Position numbers and translations under genes: made by a program
Assembly: GCF_005217455.1 (NCBI RefSeq)
Contig: NZ_SZPQ01000024.1
Span: forward strand, 1 to 64,000
Length of the DNA stretch: 64,000 bases
Origin: Martelella alba
GTDB taxonomy: Bacteria > Pseudomonadota > Gammaproteobacteria > Enterobacterales > Enterobacteriaceae
Direction: 5' to 3'
Notes under the pieces: generated by a model
Told to the model about the DNA's origin: nothing
Seen by the model: the letters and a program-made list of their open reading frames with translations, nothing else
The model's database searches: none
Shown here: positions 46,419 to 59,311 of the stretch, piece after piece
How the letters are laid out: each line of letters begins with the position of its first letter
Position numbering within the stretch: the stretch's first letter is position 1

Positions 46419-47426
46419 ATGACTATTCCCCAACCCTACCTGCTGTTTCTCGGCGACGTTACCGACCCTCTGGCGGCGAAAACCGCCCGCGGCATCGCCG
46501 TGTGGCGTCCCGAGCAGTGCGTTGGCGAAATGCGCCTGCCGGGCGGCACGGTGTCGCTGGGACTCGATGAGCTGACTATTGCCGCAGCACAGGCGCGAGG
46601 CGCGCAAACCCTGGTGCTCGGCACCGCCAATGCCGGCGGGTTTCTCCCTCCCCATTGGAAAGCCACGGTACATGAGGCCATTCGCGCGGGGATGAACGTC
46701 GCCAGCGGTCTGCACTATCGCTTAGCCGAGGATCCGACGCTGCGCGCTTTGGCGGAACGCTACCGCGTCTCGTTGTTCGACATTCGCCATATGCGCCCGG
46801 CGCTGACGGTGGGCAACGGGAAAAAACGCAGCGGTAAGCGTATCTTGACGGTGGGCACCGACTGTTCGGTGGGCAAGATGTACACATCGCTGGCGCTGGA
46901 AGCCGCCATGCGCGGGTTAGGCATGTTGGCCGATTTTCGCGCCACCGGGCAAACCGGTATTCTGGTGGCCGGCACGGGCATTGCCATTGACGCCGTCATC
47001 GCTGATTTTATCGCCGGCGCCGCCGAATTGCTCGCCCCCGCCAATGCGGAAGATCATTGGGATATCGTCGAGGGCCAAGGCTCTTTGTTTCACCCCTCCT
47101 ACGCGGGCGTCAGCACCGGCTTGCTGCACGGCGCCCAACCGCACTGGCTGGTGATGTGCCATGAAATGGGCCGCACGCACATGCGCCATTTACCCCATCA
47201 GCCGATGGTCGGCCTGGAGGAATGCGTCGACGCCAACCTCAGGGTTGCCGGCGTAACCAGCGATAAGGTGCGATTGGCCGGTTTTTCCATTAATACCTCG
47301 GGTCATGACGAGCAGCACGCGCGCGGCTATCTGGACGCCATCGCCGCGCGATTCGGCGTGCCGGCCACCGATCCGGTCCGTTTCGGCATCAATGACATAG
47401 CCCGGTTCCTGAAGGAACAGGGATAG
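46419..47426 (+). CDS. DUF1611 family protein, DgcN-type (second copy)
   Basis: 335 residues, paralogue of the protein at 7114-8106. The motif GTDCSVGKMYT is at 146-156, the same position, and WDIVEGQGSLFHPS is shared. Characterised DgcN N-acetylates D-glutamate. It heads a plus-strand run with a peptide ABC transporter and two unusual aminopeptidases, so it may handle D-Glu or another acidic D-amino acid released by them. The role is inferred from family and context. Confidence 0.75.
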   Translation: MTIPQPYLLFLGDVTDPLAAKTARGIAVWRPEQCVGEMRLPGGTVSLGLDELTIAAAQARGAQTLVLGTANAGGFLPPHWKATVHEAIRAGMNVASGLHYRLAEDPTLRALAERYRVSLFDIRHMRPALTVGNGKKRSGKRILTVGTDCSVGKMYTSLALEAAMRGLGMLADFRATGQTGILVAGTGIAIDAVIADFIAGAAELLAPANAEDHWDIVEGQGSLFHPSYAGVSTGLLHGAQPHWLVMCHEMGRTHMRHLPHQPMVGLEECVDANLRVAGVTSDKVRLAGFSINTSGHDEQHARGYLDAIAARFGVPATDPVRFGINDIARFLKEQG

Positions 47427-47545
47427 GCAAAGGATGTGTACCAGGCAAGCGGATATCGCGACTCTTCCCGGCCAAGCGCCGGCAACCCGCCATTTCCAAC
47501 TGAACCACACGGCCCAATCCGGCTATCGCGCTGCGAGGACATGTC

Positions 47546-49426
47546 ATGACGGACGCATTCTCTTCCAGCACCGCTTACGGCGATGCTCCGGTGGTACTCT
47601 CGATTCGCGATCTGGATGTTAGCTTCGCCAGTCGCGACGGCGCCCGGCAGGCGTTGCACGGGGTCTCCCTGGATATCCGGGCCGGCGAGGTGGTGGCGGT
47701 CGTGGGCGAAAGCGGTTCCGGTAAATCGGTAATGTCGCTGGCGGTCATGGGCTTGCTAGCCGACAACGCCTCGATCAATCGCGGTTCCGTGGAATACCTT
47801 AGCCGCGAGGGGCGGCGGGACGACATGCTGACACTGACGGAAGAGCAGCGCCGCCAGCGCCGGGGACGGGAAATCGCCATGATTTTCCAGGAACCCATGA
47901 CCTCGCTCAATCCTGTGCTGCGGGTGGGAGATCAGCTGACCGAGGCGTTGCTGGACCATCGCCTCTGTTCGCGTAAAATCGCCCGCGCCCGTGCCCGCGA
48001 CCTGTTAAGTGAAGTGCGGATCGCCGATGTCGACCGGGTCATGAAAAGCTATCCGCATTCACTCTCCGGCGGGATGCGCCAGCGGGTGATGATAGCCCAG
48101 GCGCTGGCCTGCGAACCGCAATTACTTATCGCCGATGAGCCGACCACTGCCCTTGATGTCACCGTGCAAGCGCGTATTCTGCAAATTCTCACCAGGCTGC
48201 AACGACGAACCGGCATGTCGGTGCTGTTCATTACCCACGATATGGGCGTTGTGGCGGAAGTGGCCGATCGTGTGGTGGTGATGCTGCGCGGCGAAGTGGT
48301 TGAGCACGGCGACGTGGCGGAGATATTTCATCGTCCCCGGCATGCCTATACCCGGGCACTGCTGGCGGCCGTACCCAAACTGGGGGATATGAAAAACCGC
48401 TTTTGGCCGGAGCGCTTCCCTGTTCCCGGCCAGGAGGACCGCCGGCAAGAAAGCCATATGACCGCCCGCTATGAGGAAAAGCCCCTGCTGGATGTGCGTG
48501 GGCTGAAAGTGTATTTTCCGGTGCGCAGCGGCGTGTTATCGGCGCCGACCCACCAGTTGCATGCGGTGGAGCAGATAGATTTCGCTCTGTGGCCCGGCGA
48601 GACCCTGGCCATCGTCGGCGAAAGCGGTTGTGGAAAATCCACCACGGGCCGCGCCTTGATGCGATTGTTGAAAAGCGAGGCGGAAAGCCTCTATTTTCAG
48701 GGAAAAGAGATTTCCACGCTGGATGAGGCGGACTTTTTGCCGTTGCGCCGTGAGATCCAGATGGTGTTTCAAGATCCTTATGCGACGCTCAACCCTCGCT
48801 TGACCGTCGGCTTCACTATCGCCGAGCCGCTTTTGCTTCACGGGCTGGCCGCATCGCTGGACGCGGCGACGCCGCAAGTCGAGGCATTGCTGAAAAGCGT
48901 GGGGCTGCCGCCGGCATATGCCCGCCGCTACCCTCACGAATTCTCCGGCGGCCAGCGCCAGCGTATCGCCATCGCCCGCGCCATGGCCCTGCAACCGAAA
49001 ATCATTATCGCCGACGAGGCGGTTTCCGCGCTGGATGTTTCCATTCAGGCCCAAGTCATCAATTTGATGATGGATTTGCAGGAAAAGACCGGCGTCGCAT
49101 GGATCTTTATCTCTCACGATATGGCGGTGGTTGAGCGTATCGCCAATCGCGTCGCCGTCATGTATCACGGCCGGATTGTGGAATCCGGCCCCCGCCAGGC
49201 GGTATTTGACCAGCCCGCCCATCCTTATACGCGCCGTCTGCTGGCGTCGGTGCCGACAGCGGATCCCGCCAGGAGACCGACGCGCCGGTTCGAAGATATA
49301 ACGCCGCCCTCGCCGCTTTATCCCGTCGCGACGACGGCGGCCAAAACCCGATACCGTCGGATAGGCCCTCAACATTGGGTCGCCGAAGACGCCAGCTCTT
49401 TTTCTTTGCATCAGGAGACCCCATGA
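47546..49426 (+). CDS. Peptide/glutathione-type ABC transporter, fused dual ATPase (GsiA-like)
   Basis: 626 residues containing two complete ATPase domains. The first has GESGSGKS (54-61), LSGGMRQR and [14 protein letters not shown]; the second has [17 protein letters not shown] and [13 protein letters not shown]. Each ends with the oligopeptide-transporter C-terminal segment ([24 protein letters not shown]). GsiA of the glutathione importer has this fused form. It energises the permeases at 51018 and 51947. Its stop overlaps the binding-protein start. Confidence 0.92.
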   Translation: MTDAFSSSTAYGDAPVVLSIRDLDVSFASRDGARQALHGVSLDIRAGEVVAVVGESGSGKSVMSLAVMGLLADNASINRGSVEYLSREGRRDDMLTLTEEQRRQRRGREIAMIFQEPMTSLNPVLRVGDQLTEALLDHRLCSRKIARARARDLLSEVRIADVDRVMKSYPHSLSGGMRQRVMIAQALACEPQLLIADEPTTALDVTVQARILQILTRLQRRTGMSVLFITHDMGVVAEVADRVVVMLRGEVVEHGDVAEIFHRPRHAYTRALLAAVPKLGDMKNRFWPERFPVPGQEDRRQESHMTARYEEKPLLDVRGLKVYFPVRSGVLSAPTHQLHAVEQIDFALWPGETLAIVGESGCGKSTTGRALMRLLKSEAESLYFQGKEISTLDEADFLPLRREIQMVFQDPYATLNPRLTVGFTIAEPLLLHGLAASLDAATPQVEALLKSVGLPPAYARRYPHEFSGGQRQRIAIARAMALQPKIIIADEAVSALDVSIQAQVINLMMDLQEKTGVAWIFISHDMAVVERIANRVAVMYHGRIVESGPRQAVFDQPAHPYTRRLLASVPTADPARRPTRRFEDITPPSPLYPVATTAAKTRYRRIGPQHWVAEDASSFSLHQETP

Positions 49427-50964
49427 AACCTTTACGCCTTAATGCCCTTATGCTCGGTCTGTCCGTTTTTTTTACCGCCTTCGCCCATGCGCAGGATTTA
49501 CGCATTTCCATGTATGCCGACATTACCGGATTGGATCCGCAAGATACCTCGGACAATGTCAGTTATTCAGTACAAAGCGGTATTTTTGAGCGACTGTTCC
49601 AGTTCGACCCGGCGATGAAGCTTATTCCCTGGCTGGCCACCGGCTATACCCATAACGACGCCGCCACCGAGTTCACGCTTACCCTGCGCCGCGGCGTCAC
49701 ATTCCAGGACGGTACGCCGTTTAACGCGACGGCGGTAAAAGCCAATCTTGATCGTCTGGCCGATCAGTCAAAAGGCCTCAAGCGCAATAGCCTGTATAAC
49801 ATGATTCAAACAGTGACCGTGCTGGCGTCGGACCAAGTCAAAATCGAGCTAAACCGGCCGTTCGGCGCATTTATCAATACCCTGGCCCACCCATCGGCGG
49901 TCATGTGGAGCCCGGCCGCGCTGAAACGCTATCCGAATGAAGCCGAGCTTCGCTTGCATCCCATCGGCACCGGCCCGTTTACCTTCGTCAGTTGGCAGCC
50001 GGGTAAAGCCGTGCGCCTGGCCAAGTATGATCATTATTGGCGGGCAGGCTGGCCGAAAGTGGATAACGTGATCTTCAGTCCCAGCCCGGAAGACGCCACC
50101 CGTGTCGCGGCGCTTAAATCGGGCCAGGCGGACGCCATTTTTCCGCTGCCCTCCGATCTGGTCAACAGCGTGCGGGAAGACAACAAGCTAAGCATTCAGC
50201 GCGATCCCGGCATCTATCTCTATTACCTGGCGGTGAATAACAGTAAAAAAGCCCTTGCCGATACCCGCGTGCGGCAAGCCCTGAACTATGCGGTCGATCG
50301 CAATCTGTGGCTGAAAGTGGTTTTCGCCGGCATGGGTACCCCGGCCACTTCCGCCATTCCCGAGCGGGTACAGTTTTACCAGAAACAGACCGAACCCCGC
50401 TACAGCTACGATCCGGCCAAAGCCAAGGCGCTGTTGACGCAGGCGGGTTATCCCAACGGCCTGAGCCTGAAATTGTGGTGTACCAACGCCACCGCCAGCG
50501 TGCGGGCGGCTCAATTTCTTAAAGCGCAGTTGGCCGCCGCCGGCATCCGCGTCACGGTAACGCCAATGGATTCCGGTACCCGCGATAGCAAGCTGTGGAG
50601 CGTCACGGATCCGAAAAAGGCTGAATTCGACCTGTATTACGGCGGCTGGTCAACCTCCACCGGAGACGCGGACTGGGCCTTGCGTCCGCTGTTCGCCACC
50701 GAATCCTGGGTGCCGAAGTCGTACAATGTCTCCTACTTCAGCGACCCGGCGGTGGATAAAGCCATTGCCGCCGGTCTGGCAACCGCCGATCCGCAAAAGC
50801 GCGCGGCGGCTTACGCTGTTGCGCAACGGCTTATCTGGCGGGCCGCGCCCATCGTCTTTCTCGGCACCCCCGATAACCTGGTGGGCAAACGCAAGAACCT
50901 GACCGGCGTTTCCATGCTGCCCGACGGCAATCTGTTGTATGCCCAAGCGGCATTCAAGTCATGA
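49423..50964 (+). CDS. Peptide-binding periplasmic protein (SBP family 5, GsiB-like)
   Basis: 513 residues from ATG 49423 (AGGAGA upstream, ATGA overlap with the ATPase gene). A signal peptide runs to about AFAHA-QD. SBP_bac_5 features include TLDP-type LDPQDTSDNVSYSVQSGIFE, FTLTLRRGVTFQDG and ALNYAVDRN. Family members bind oligopeptides, glutathione or nickel chelates in the periplasm. The specificity here is unknown; the neighbouring D-aminopeptidase suggests peptides that contain D-residues. Confidence 0.92.
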   Translation: MKPLRLNALMLGLSVFFTAFAHAQDLRISMYADITGLDPQDTSDNVSYSVQSGIFERLFQFDPAMKLIPWLATGYTHNDAATEFTLTLRRGVTFQDGTPFNATAVKANLDRLADQSKGLKRNSLYNMIQTVTVLASDQVKIELNRPFGAFINTLAHPSAVMWSPAALKRYPNEAELRLHPIGTGPFTFVSWQPGKAVRLAKYDHYWRAGWPKVDNVIFSPSPEDATRVAALKSGQADAIFPLPSDLVNSVREDNKLSIQRDPGIYLYYLAVNNSKKALADTRVRQALNYAVDRNLWLKVVFAGMGTPATSAIPERVQFYQKQTEPRYSYDPAKAKALLTQAGYPNGLSLKLWCTNATASVRAAQFLKAQLAAAGIRVTVTPMDSGTRDSKLWSVTDPKKAEFDLYYGGWSTSTGDADWALRPLFATESWVPKSYNVSYFSDPAVDKAIAAGLATADPQKRAAAYAVAQRLIWRAAPIVFLGTPDNLVGKRKNLTGVSMLPDGNLLYAQAAFKS

Positions 50965-51017
50965 TCATTACCGTGATCGCTTAACCGATCACGGTCTTTG
51001 CACAGGACGATATCGCC

Positions 51018-51950
51018 ATGGTCACTTATGTTATCCGGCGCCTGGTGGAAATGATCCCGGTACTGCTGGTGGTCTCGATGCTGGTCTTCGGGTTTATCAA
51101 GTTGTTGCCCGGCGACCCGGCCATGATTTATGCCGGGCAAGACGCCACGCGGGAGGCCATAGAGGCGGCGCGCCAGCATCTCGGGCTGAACGCGCCGTTA
51201 CCCGCCCAATACCTGCATTGGATTATTCGCTTGTTCCACGGTGATCTGGGCGTCACATTCCGCACTCAGCAACCGGTGCTGGAAGTGATCCGCGACAGCT
51301 TCATGCCCACATTCTGGCTGGCGCTGGCCGGGTTTTCATGGTCGGTGTGCCTTGGCCTGGCGACCGGCGTACTCTCGGCGCTAAACCGCGGCAAGTGGTT
51401 GGACTGGCTGCTGATGAGCGGCGCGGTGGGCGGCATTTCCATGCCCCCGTTCTGGCTGGGTTTGCTGCTTATCCAGTTCGTCGCCATGCCGTTCGGCGTC
51501 TTTTCAGTGGGTGGGTTCAGCAAGCCCGCCGATATCGTGCTGCCGGCCATTACCCTCGGATCCAGCGTGGCGGCGGTGATGGCCCGGTTCACCCGCTCGG
51601 CCTTTCTGGATGTGTCCCGGGAGGATTATGTACGCACCGCCCGCGCCAAGGGATTACGTCAGCGTCTGGTGGTGTGGAAACATATTATGCGCAACGCGCT
51701 GATACCGGTGATCACCATGCTCGGTCTGCAATTCGGTTTTCTGCTGGGCGGTTCTATTGTGGTGGAAAGCGTTTTCAACTGGCCGGGGCTCGGCTGGCTG
51801 TTGATCGAATCGATCAAAACCCAGGATCAGCCCGTGATCCAAGCATTGGTGATGCTGTTCGTGTTTGAGTTTCTGGTGATCAATTTGCTGGTGGATCTGC
51901 TGTATGCGGTCGTGAATCCGGCGATCCGTTTGCAACAGGAGTCGTCATGA
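51018..51950 (+). CDS. Peptide ABC transporter permease (GsiC/DppB-like)
   Basis: 310 residues, about six membrane helices, starting [21 protein letters not shown]. The inner-membrane EAA loop is [30 protein letters not shown], seen in two parts around residues 205-235. With the GsiD-like partner it forms the membrane channel of the importer. The ATG of the next gene overlaps its stop. Confidence 0.93.
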   Translation: MVTYVIRRLVEMIPVLLVVSMLVFGFIKLLPGDPAMIYAGQDATREAIEAARQHLGLNAPLPAQYLHWIIRLFHGDLGVTFRTQQPVLEVIRDSFMPTFWLALAGFSWSVCLGLATGVLSALNRGKWLDWLLMSGAVGGISMPPFWLGLLLIQFVAMPFGVFSVGGFSKPADIVLPAITLGSSVAAVMARFTRSAFLDVSREDYVRTARAKGLRQRLVVWKHIMRNALIPVITMLGLQFGFLLGGSIVVESVFNWPGLGWLLIESIKTQDQPVIQALVMLFVFEFLVINLLVDLLYAVVNPAIRLQQESS

Positions 51951-52843
51951 GTCCTTCCGGTCTACCGGTGGCCGCCGAGCCGGCGACCCCGCAGTCAATC
52001 CGATCACCGTGGCGCGATTTCTGGCAAACCTTTATCCGTCATCCGATGGCGCTGTTATCCGGCGGTTTTATTCTGCTTTTGTTGCTGGCGGCGATTTTCG
52101 CCCCCTGGCTGGCGCCCTATAATCCCCTGGCGCCGGACTGGACGGCGCTCCTGGCGCCGCCCTCCGCCGCCCACTGGATGGGCACCGATGAACTGGGGCG
52201 CGACATATTAAGCCGTCTGCTTTATGGCGCCCGTATCTCGCTGTACATCGGCGTGCTGTCGGTGACGCTGGGCATGATCGCGGGCGTTCTGCTCGGTTTG
52301 CTGGCCGGCTATTATGGCCGCTGGACAGATATGCTGATCATGCGCGGCTGCGATGTACTTTTCGCTTTTCCGGGCATGTTGCTGGCCATCGCGGTGGTGG
52401 CGATTCTCGGTCCGGGGCTCAATAATGTCATCGTCGCCGTGGCGGTGTTCAGCGTGCCGGTCTTCGCCCGCATCGTCCGCGCCGCGACGCTGTCGCTAAA
52501 ACAGGCGGCATATGTGGAAGCGGTGCGCTGCGCCGGAGCCGGCGACCGGGTGGTATTGTTACGCCATATCCTGCCGGGCGCCTTGCCGAGCGTCATTGTT
52601 TACTTCACCCTGCGCATCGGCACCAGCATCCTTACCGCCGCCGGGTTGAGCTTTATCGGTCTTGGTCCGGAGCCGGATGTGCCCGAATGGGGCAATATAC
52701 TGGCCATGGGCCGCAGTACCATGATGGCCGGCGTATGGCATGTCAGCGTTTTTCCGGGGCTGGCGATTTTCCTGACCGTGCTGGCCTTTAATCTGTTGGG
52801 CGACGCATTGCGCGATACGCTCGATCCGAAAATCCGGGGCTGA
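51947..52843 (+). CDS. Peptide ABC transporter permease (GsiD/DppC-like)
   Basis: 298 residues; start ATG 51947 overlaps the previous stop (ATGA). The N-terminal [19 protein letters not shown] segment and [22 protein letters not shown] are typical of DppC-type permeases. The EAA loop lies at [21 protein letters not shown]. Second membrane subunit of the importer. Confidence 0.93.
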   Translation: MSPSGLPVAAEPATPQSIRSPWRDFWQTFIRHPMALLSGGFILLLLLAAIFAPWLAPYNPLAPDWTALLAPPSAAHWMGTDELGRDILSRLLYGARISLYIGVLSVTLGMIAGVLLGLLAGYYGRWTDMLIMRGCDVLFAFPGMLLAIAVVAILGPGLNNVIVAVAVFSVPVFARIVRAATLSLKQAAYVEAVRCAGAGDRVVLLRHILPGALPSVIVYFTLRIGTSILTAAGLSFIGLGPEPDVPEWGNILAMGRSTMMAGVWHVSVFPGLAIFLTVLAFNLLGDALRDTLDPKIRG

Positions 52844-52847
52844 CACC

Positions 52848-53906
52848 ATGGACATGCTTTATCAACAGCAATGCCTGTTATTGCGGCAATGGCGGCAAGA
52901 GGGCGTGCTAGGCCATCCGCGCCTGCCGGCCGGACCAACCGATAGCATCGCCGATGTGGCGGGGGTGCGGGTCGGCCATAGCACATTGGCCGACGGTGAA
53001 TGCCAAACCGGCGTCACCGCTATCCTGCCGCCCGGTGAAAATCTGTTTCTCAATCCATTGCCTTGCGGCGTCGCGGTCCTCAATGGTTTCGCCAAACCCA
53101 CCGGGCTGGTGCAAATCGAGGAGTTGGGCCAGTTGCAAACACCCATTTTACTGGGCAATACACTGGCGGTGGGCACATTGTTTACCGCGCTGGTCAAATA
53201 TGCCATCCTGCGCAACCCGGAACTGGGCCGCTCGCTGCCGACAGTGAATCCACTGGTATTGGAGTGTAATGACGGCTGGCTTAACGATATTCAAGCACTG
53301 GCGACCAACGAAGCCATGGCGGAGGCGGCATTGCGCGACGCGCGGGCCGATTTCTCCCGCGGCAGCGTCGGGGCGGGACGCGGTATGAGCTGTTTCGCGC
53401 TGAAAGGCGGCATCGGTACCGCCTCGCGTCGTATAAGCTCACTCAACGCGACATTGGGCGTGCTGGTTCTTGCCAACTTCGGCGCGCTGAGCGCCTTCAC
53501 GCCCGGTGGTGTCCCGCTGGGAGGATTGCTGGCGCCGCTGCTGCCGGAACTGGCGCCGCAAAAAGACGCCGGCTCCATTATTGTCATCATGGCCACCGAC
53601 GCGCCGCTGGACGCCCGTCAGCTTAAACGCATCGCCCGCCGCGCCGTCGCGGGGCTGGGCCGTACCGGCGGTTATTGGGGGCACGGTTCCGGGGATATCG
53701 CGGTGGCATTTTCCACCCGCGCGCATCCCGCGCCGCCCGACGACGCGCAGTTGGATCCGCTGCTGGCCGCCGCCGCGGAATCCACGGAATTCGCCGTGCT
53801 GGATGCGCTGCTAAGCGCGCAGGCGGTGACGGGTTTTCGGCAACACTGCCGCCCCTCGCTGCGGGTGTTGCTCGATCAATTGGCAAAACAAACACGGTCT
53901 CATTGA
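52848..53906 (+). CDS. P1-family (DmpA-type) self-processing aminopeptidase
   Basis: 352 residues, four bases after the permease gene. DmpA-type N-terminal nucleophile hydrolases cut themselves at a Gly-Ser bond; here Gly242-Ser243 in DAGSIIVIMATDAPL matches that site. TDSIADVAGVRVGHST and GSVGAGRGMSCFALKGGIG are the other family motifs. Known members remove N-terminal L-residues, hydrolyse D-Ala amides or esters (DmpA) or beta-peptides (BapA). No signal peptide is seen, so the enzyme is probably cytoplasmic and acts on imported peptides. Confidence 0.9.
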   Translation: MDMLYQQQCLLLRQWRQEGVLGHPRLPAGPTDSIADVAGVRVGHSTLADGECQTGVTAILPPGENLFLNPLPCGVAVLNGFAKPTGLVQIEELGQLQTPILLGNTLAVGTLFTALVKYAILRNPELGRSLPTVNPLVLECNDGWLNDIQALATNEAMAEAALRDARADFSRGSVGAGRGMSCFALKGGIGTASRRISSLNATLGVLVLANFGALSAFTPGGVPLGGLLAPLLPELAPQKDAGSIIVIMATDAPLDARQLKRIARRAVAGLGRTGGYWGHGSGDIAVAFSTRAHPAPPDDAQLDPLLAAAAESTEFAVLDALLSAQAVTGFRQHCRPSLRVLLDQLAKQTRSH

Positions 53907-53919
53907 GGGCAATAATCCT

Positions 53920-54741
53920 ATGCAAATTTTCATTTCGGCCGATATCGAGGGCGTCGCCGGCGTTATGCGCCCGGAACAATGCTCGTCAAGCCATGCCGAA
54001 TATCATATCGCCCGCGGACTGATGGAGCGGGAAGTGAATGCCGCCATCGAGGGGGCGTTTCTGGGCGGGGCCAGTGGCGTGACGGTAGCCGACAGCCATG
54101 GGCAAATGACCAATCTGCGGGCCGAAAACCTTGATTGCCGCGCCCGGCTGGTGCAGGGGAAACCTCGGATGCTGTCGATGGTGGAGGGCGTTGAGCACCA
54201 ACGCTACGACGGCATGTTGTTTATTGGATACCATAGCGCGGCCGGCGAGTTCGGCGTATTGTCGCACACCATTAACGGCCGCGCCTTTTGGCGAGTGATG
54301 ATTAACGGCGAAGTGATGGGGGAAACGGATATCTACGCCGCGGCAGGGGCCGAACAAGGGGTTCCGCTACTCATGGTCTCCGGCGACGACCAGTTGCAAC
54401 GCTGGGTGGCGCAACGCTACCCGCAAACCGCCTTTGCCACCGTCAAACGCGCCATCGCCCACACCACGGCCGAATCGCTCAGCCCCCAGGCGGCGCAGGA
54501 TCTGATCCGCGAGACGGTCCGGCAGGCGCTGAAAACGGCGTGCCCGCCCGCGACGCGGCATATCGCGCCGCCCTATCGGCTTGTGCTGCAAGCCAGCCGC
54601 CCCGTGCTGGCCGATCTGTTCGCGCTGGTCCCCGGAGTGGCGCGGGAAGACGGCATGACCGTCAGTTATCAGGCCGCCGCCATGCACGACATTATCCGCC
54701 TGCTAAGCGTATTTTCATATCTCGCCACGACCCAATCCTGA
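53920..54741 (+). CDS. M55-family D-aminopeptidase (DppA-like)
   Basis: 273 residues; GAGGG upstream of ATG 53920. Zinc ligands by comparison with Bacillus DppA: Asp8 and Glu10 (SADIEG), His60 (ADSHG), His105 (GYHSAAG); His116 in LSHTING and Glu in MGETDIYAAAGAEQG complete the site. Bacillus DppA is a decameric D-aminopeptidase active on D-Ala-D-Ala and D-Ala-Gly-Gly. Last gene of the operon, 13 bases after the DmpA-type gene; the pair of peptidases with D-side and special specificity is the key clue to the pathway. Confidence 0.9.
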   Translation: MQIFISADIEGVAGVMRPEQCSSSHAEYHIARGLMEREVNAAIEGAFLGGASGVTVADSHGQMTNLRAENLDCRARLVQGKPRMLSMVEGVEHQRYDGMLFIGYHSAAGEFGVLSHTINGRAFWRVMINGEVMGETDIYAAAGAEQGVPLLMVSGDDQLQRWVAQRYPQTAFATVKRAIAHTTAESLSPQAAQDLIRETVRQALKTACPPATRHIAPPYRLVLQASRPVLADLFALVPGVAREDGMTVSYQAAAMHDIIRLLSVFSYLATTQS

Positions 54742-54827
54742 ACATCGGCCGAGACGGCGGCGCGGTTATCGCCGACGGCGCCGGCCGTTATCCCGACCCG
54801 CGGTTATCGCCGCCGGCCGAGGCGGCT

Positions 54828-56726
<1,899 letters not shown>

Positions 56727-56817
56727 TTAATCGTATATCGTGACAAATTGTTGGGAAGCCTACCGCAAAGGATACCTGATGGGGAAGCGTTTATTGCTGC
56801 GACGACCCGCGGCGGCG

Positions 56818-57399
56818 TCAGGGGGCGGAGAATCCCAGGAAGTCCACAATGGGGGAGAAATAATGCTCAAAACCGACAAAAGCGTGGTTGCCGCCGGATT
56901 CCACCGTTTGCCGGCAAAGGGTGTAAAACTCCTGCGCCTGGCGGTAGTCCAGCACTTCATCGCCGGTTTGCTGCAACAGCCAGATCAGGTCCGGCGACGA
57001 CAGCTTTTCCACCTGTAGCGCTTTCAGTTCATAGATATGCCGCGATTCCAGCACATAACGCTGGCCGGTATAGGGATTTTCATTAACGCCCAGCAAGCCG
57101 GTCAGCAATTCATGGGGCCGCACCGCCGGATTGACCACCACCGCCGGCAATTTGAACGTCTGCGACAGCCAGGTGGCGTAAAATCCCCCCATGGAGGAAC
57201 CGACGATACCCAAATGCTCGCCAGCGAGCCCCAATACCAGCTTTTCCAGCAGCTCGGCGGTCTCAGCGGGATAGACCGGCAATTGCGGCACCACGATGTT
57301 AATGGCGGGATAATGCCGGCGCAGCCAGGCCGATAAGGCTGTCGCCTTGGCGGACAAAGGAGAGCTGTTGAAACCATGCAGATAAAGCAGTGCGGCCAT
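56818..57399 (-). CDS. yqiA: Esterase YqiA
   Basis: 193 residues from ATG 57399, which overlaps the cpdA stop; the frame is open to 57792 inside cpdA but that part is not coding. UPF0227 alpha/beta hydrolase: [11 protein letters not shown] at the start and the nucleophile elbow [11 protein letters not shown]. coli YqiA hydrolyses palmitoyl-CoA and short p-nitrophenyl esters in vitro; its role is unclear. Confidence 0.94.
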   Translation of the reverse strand: MAALLYLHGFNSSPLSAKATALSAWLRRHYPAINIVVPQLPVYPAETAELLEKLVLGLAGEHLGIVGSSMGGFYATWLSQTFKLPAVVVNPAVRPHELLTGLLGVNENPYTGQRYVLESRHIYELKALQVEKLSSPDLIWLLQQTGDEVLDYRQAQEFYTLCRQTVESGGNHAFVGFEHYFSPIVDFLGFSAP

Positions 57400-58226
57400 C
57401 AATAACCTTCCGAATCGGTGTCGGGTAGATACTCGGCGCCTTCCAGGCGGTGAACCTCGGTTCGCAGCGTGCCGTCCGGGTACAAATCGAGATAACGCCA
57501 GCCCGGCGCCAGCGAATCGATGGTGAAATTGGTGCAGTGGGGCTTGAACTGCACGCAGGTGGAGGGCGAAGCCAGCACGCGCCGGCCTTGCCATCGCAAG
57601 TCCAATTCCTGGTGGATATGCCCGCACAGCAACGTTCCGACCCGGGGAAAATTGTCCAGCAACGCCGACAGCATATGCGCGTTGCGCAGGCTGTGCTGAT
57701 CCAGCCAGATGCAGCCCGAAGCGGAGGGGTGATGGTGGAGCAGCAACAGGGTATGCCGCTCGGGATAGGCGCGCAGCGACGCCTCCAGCCACTCCAGTTG
57801 ATAATCGCTCAGCTCGCCGTGCGGCACGCCGAAGACCTGACTGTCCAGCAGGATGAGCTGCCAGTTGTCGCCCAGCAGCACATGCTTGGCGGGGGAGATA
57901 CCGCTTTCGTCCAGTACCTTGACCATCGCCGGCTGAAAGTCATGGTTGCCCGGCAGCCAGACGCAGGGCGCGGGCAATCTGGCTATGCCCCTGGCGAAGT
58001 GCTGGTAGGCCTCGGGGGAGTGATCCTGCGCCAGATCGCCGGTGGCGACCACCAGATCATAACCATGCCGTTCCGCTTCAATAGCATCCAGTACCGCACT
58101 GTAGCTACGGTAGGTGTTTACCCCAAGCAGCGCCTCATCCTCACCGGCAAACAGGTGAGTGTCCGTGATTTGTAAGATCCTGATTATGGCCCCATTCGCC
58201 ACAGGAAGTGTCAACAGGCTGTCCAA
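57399..58226 (-). CDS. cpdA: 3',5'-cyclic-AMP phosphodiesterase CpdA
   Basis: 275 residues, the E. coli length. Calcineurin-like metallophosphatase: [14 protein letters not shown] (Asp22, His24), [29 protein letters not shown] and [11 protein letters not shown]. It hydrolyses cAMP to 5'-AMP and thereby tunes CRP signalling. It is translationally coupled to yqiA. Confidence 0.96.
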   Translation of the reverse strand: MDSLLTLPVANGAIIRILQITDTHLFAGEDEALLGVNTYRSYSAVLDAIEAERHGYDLVVATGDLAQDHSPEAYQHFARGIARLPAPCVWLPGNHDFQPAMVKVLDESGISPAKHVLLGDNWQLILLDSQVFGVPHGELSDYQLEWLEASLRAYPERHTLLLLHHHPSASGCIWLDQHSLRNAHMLSALLDNFPRVGTLLCGHIHQELDLRWQGRRVLASPSTCVQFKPHCTNFTIDSLAPGWRYLDLYPDGTLRTEVHRLEGAEYLPDTDSEGY

Positions 58227-58253
58227 AGGGTATCCTTGGTTATTGAAAACTGA

Positions 58254-58679
58254 CTAAAAAACCGGAATTGCCATCGCCCCATACGCTAAACAATAGCGTA
58301 GCCAATCCGCGAGGAACTGGTTGATCTGATGTTTTTCGTCACGTTGGTGTAACTTTTTATTAGGGTAATCATACCTTGCCTTGAAACGATAGATCTGCTG
58401 ACTGGAACACACTTCCGCAACCATGGCGTCGTGATACAACCTCACCGTCATGGACGGCAAACTCCAGAAACTCACCAGCGGCTCGGTCTGGATAATCTGA
58501 ACCAGCGTGGTATAGCGGGTCGCCTCCAATATAGTCAGGCGATAGCTGGCGCCGTTCACCCGATAGGCTATGGTCTCGCCGGCTTCGTTGACGGGGGGCA
58601 AGAGTCGGCGCAACTGGGCGAAATTGGTTTCGCACAGGCGCATCATTTCCGGAAAATCAGGGATATAGCGCTTGCTCAT
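58254..58679 (-). CDS. yqiB: DUF1249 family protein YqiB
   Basis: 141 residues; [16 protein letters not shown] near the start and the central [20 protein letters not shown] (residues ~105-124) identify YqiB. No enzymatic function is known. Its start overlaps the nudF stop by four bases, so the two are coupled, with cpdA and yqiA following in the same operon. Confidence 0.93.
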   Translation of the reverse strand: MSKRYIPDFPEMMRLCETNFAQLRRLLPPVNEAGETIAYRVNGASYRLTILEATRYTTLVQIIQTEPLVSFWSLPSMTVRLYHDAMVAEVCSSQQIYRFKARYDYPNKKLHQRDEKHQINQFLADWLRYCLAYGAMAIPVF

Positions 58680-59311
58680 TCAGTCGTCCACTCTTTTCTC
58701 AGGGATTCATGGTGTAATGCCAACCATTGCAAGGCGATTACCGTGGCCGCGTTATCAATAACGCCCTCTTCCACCCACTGGTAAGCCTGCTCGCGGTCGA
58801 CCACATGAAGACAAATGTCTTCGTTCTCTTCAGCCAGTCCGTGGATGCCTTCGGCCAGTCCCGCATCCACCTCGCCGACCAGAATGCTCAGACGTTCGCT
58901 GGCGCCCCCGGGGCTTGCCAGATAGCTTAGCACCGGTTTGCAGCGGCCGACGTCCAATCCCGCCTCCTCACCCGCCTCGCGGCGCGCCACCTGTTCGATG
59001 CTTTCGCCAGGTTCGATCATACCGGCTACCAGTTCCAACAACCAGGGGGTCGGACTGCTATCATAAGAGGCTATGCGAATTTGTTCCAATAATACGACTT
59101 CATCGCGTACCGGATCATAGGGCAACAACACCGCGGCATGGCCGCGTTCGAAAATTTCCCGGGTGATTTCCTCGCTCATTGCGCCATTAAACAAGCGATG
59201 ACGGAAGCGGTATAATTCCAATGAAAAAAAACCCTTGTAGAGTTTTTCCCGTGCAATAATCTCTACATCTTCTTTACCAAATGTAACGGGGGTAAGTGCG
59301 CCAGACGCCAT
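58676..59311 (-). CDS. nudF: ADP-ribose diphosphatase NudF
   Basis: 211 residues. The Nudix box [23 protein letters not shown] is at ~96-118 with the E/R/EE metal-binding residues kept. It cleaves ADP-ribose to AMP and ribose-5-phosphate. Divergent from tolC as in E. coli, and first gene of the nudF-yqiB-cpdA-yqiA operon. Confidence 0.95.
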   Translation of the reverse strand: MASGALTPVTFGKEDVEIIAREKLYKGFFSLELYRFRHRLFNGAMSEEITREIFERGHAAVLLPYDPVRDEVVLLEQIRIASYDSSPTPWLLELVAGMIEPGESIEQVARREAGEEAGLDVGRCKPVLSYLASPGGASERLSILVGEVDAGLAEGIHGLAEENEDICLHVVDREQAYQWVEEGVIDNAATVIALQWLALHHESLRKEWTTE

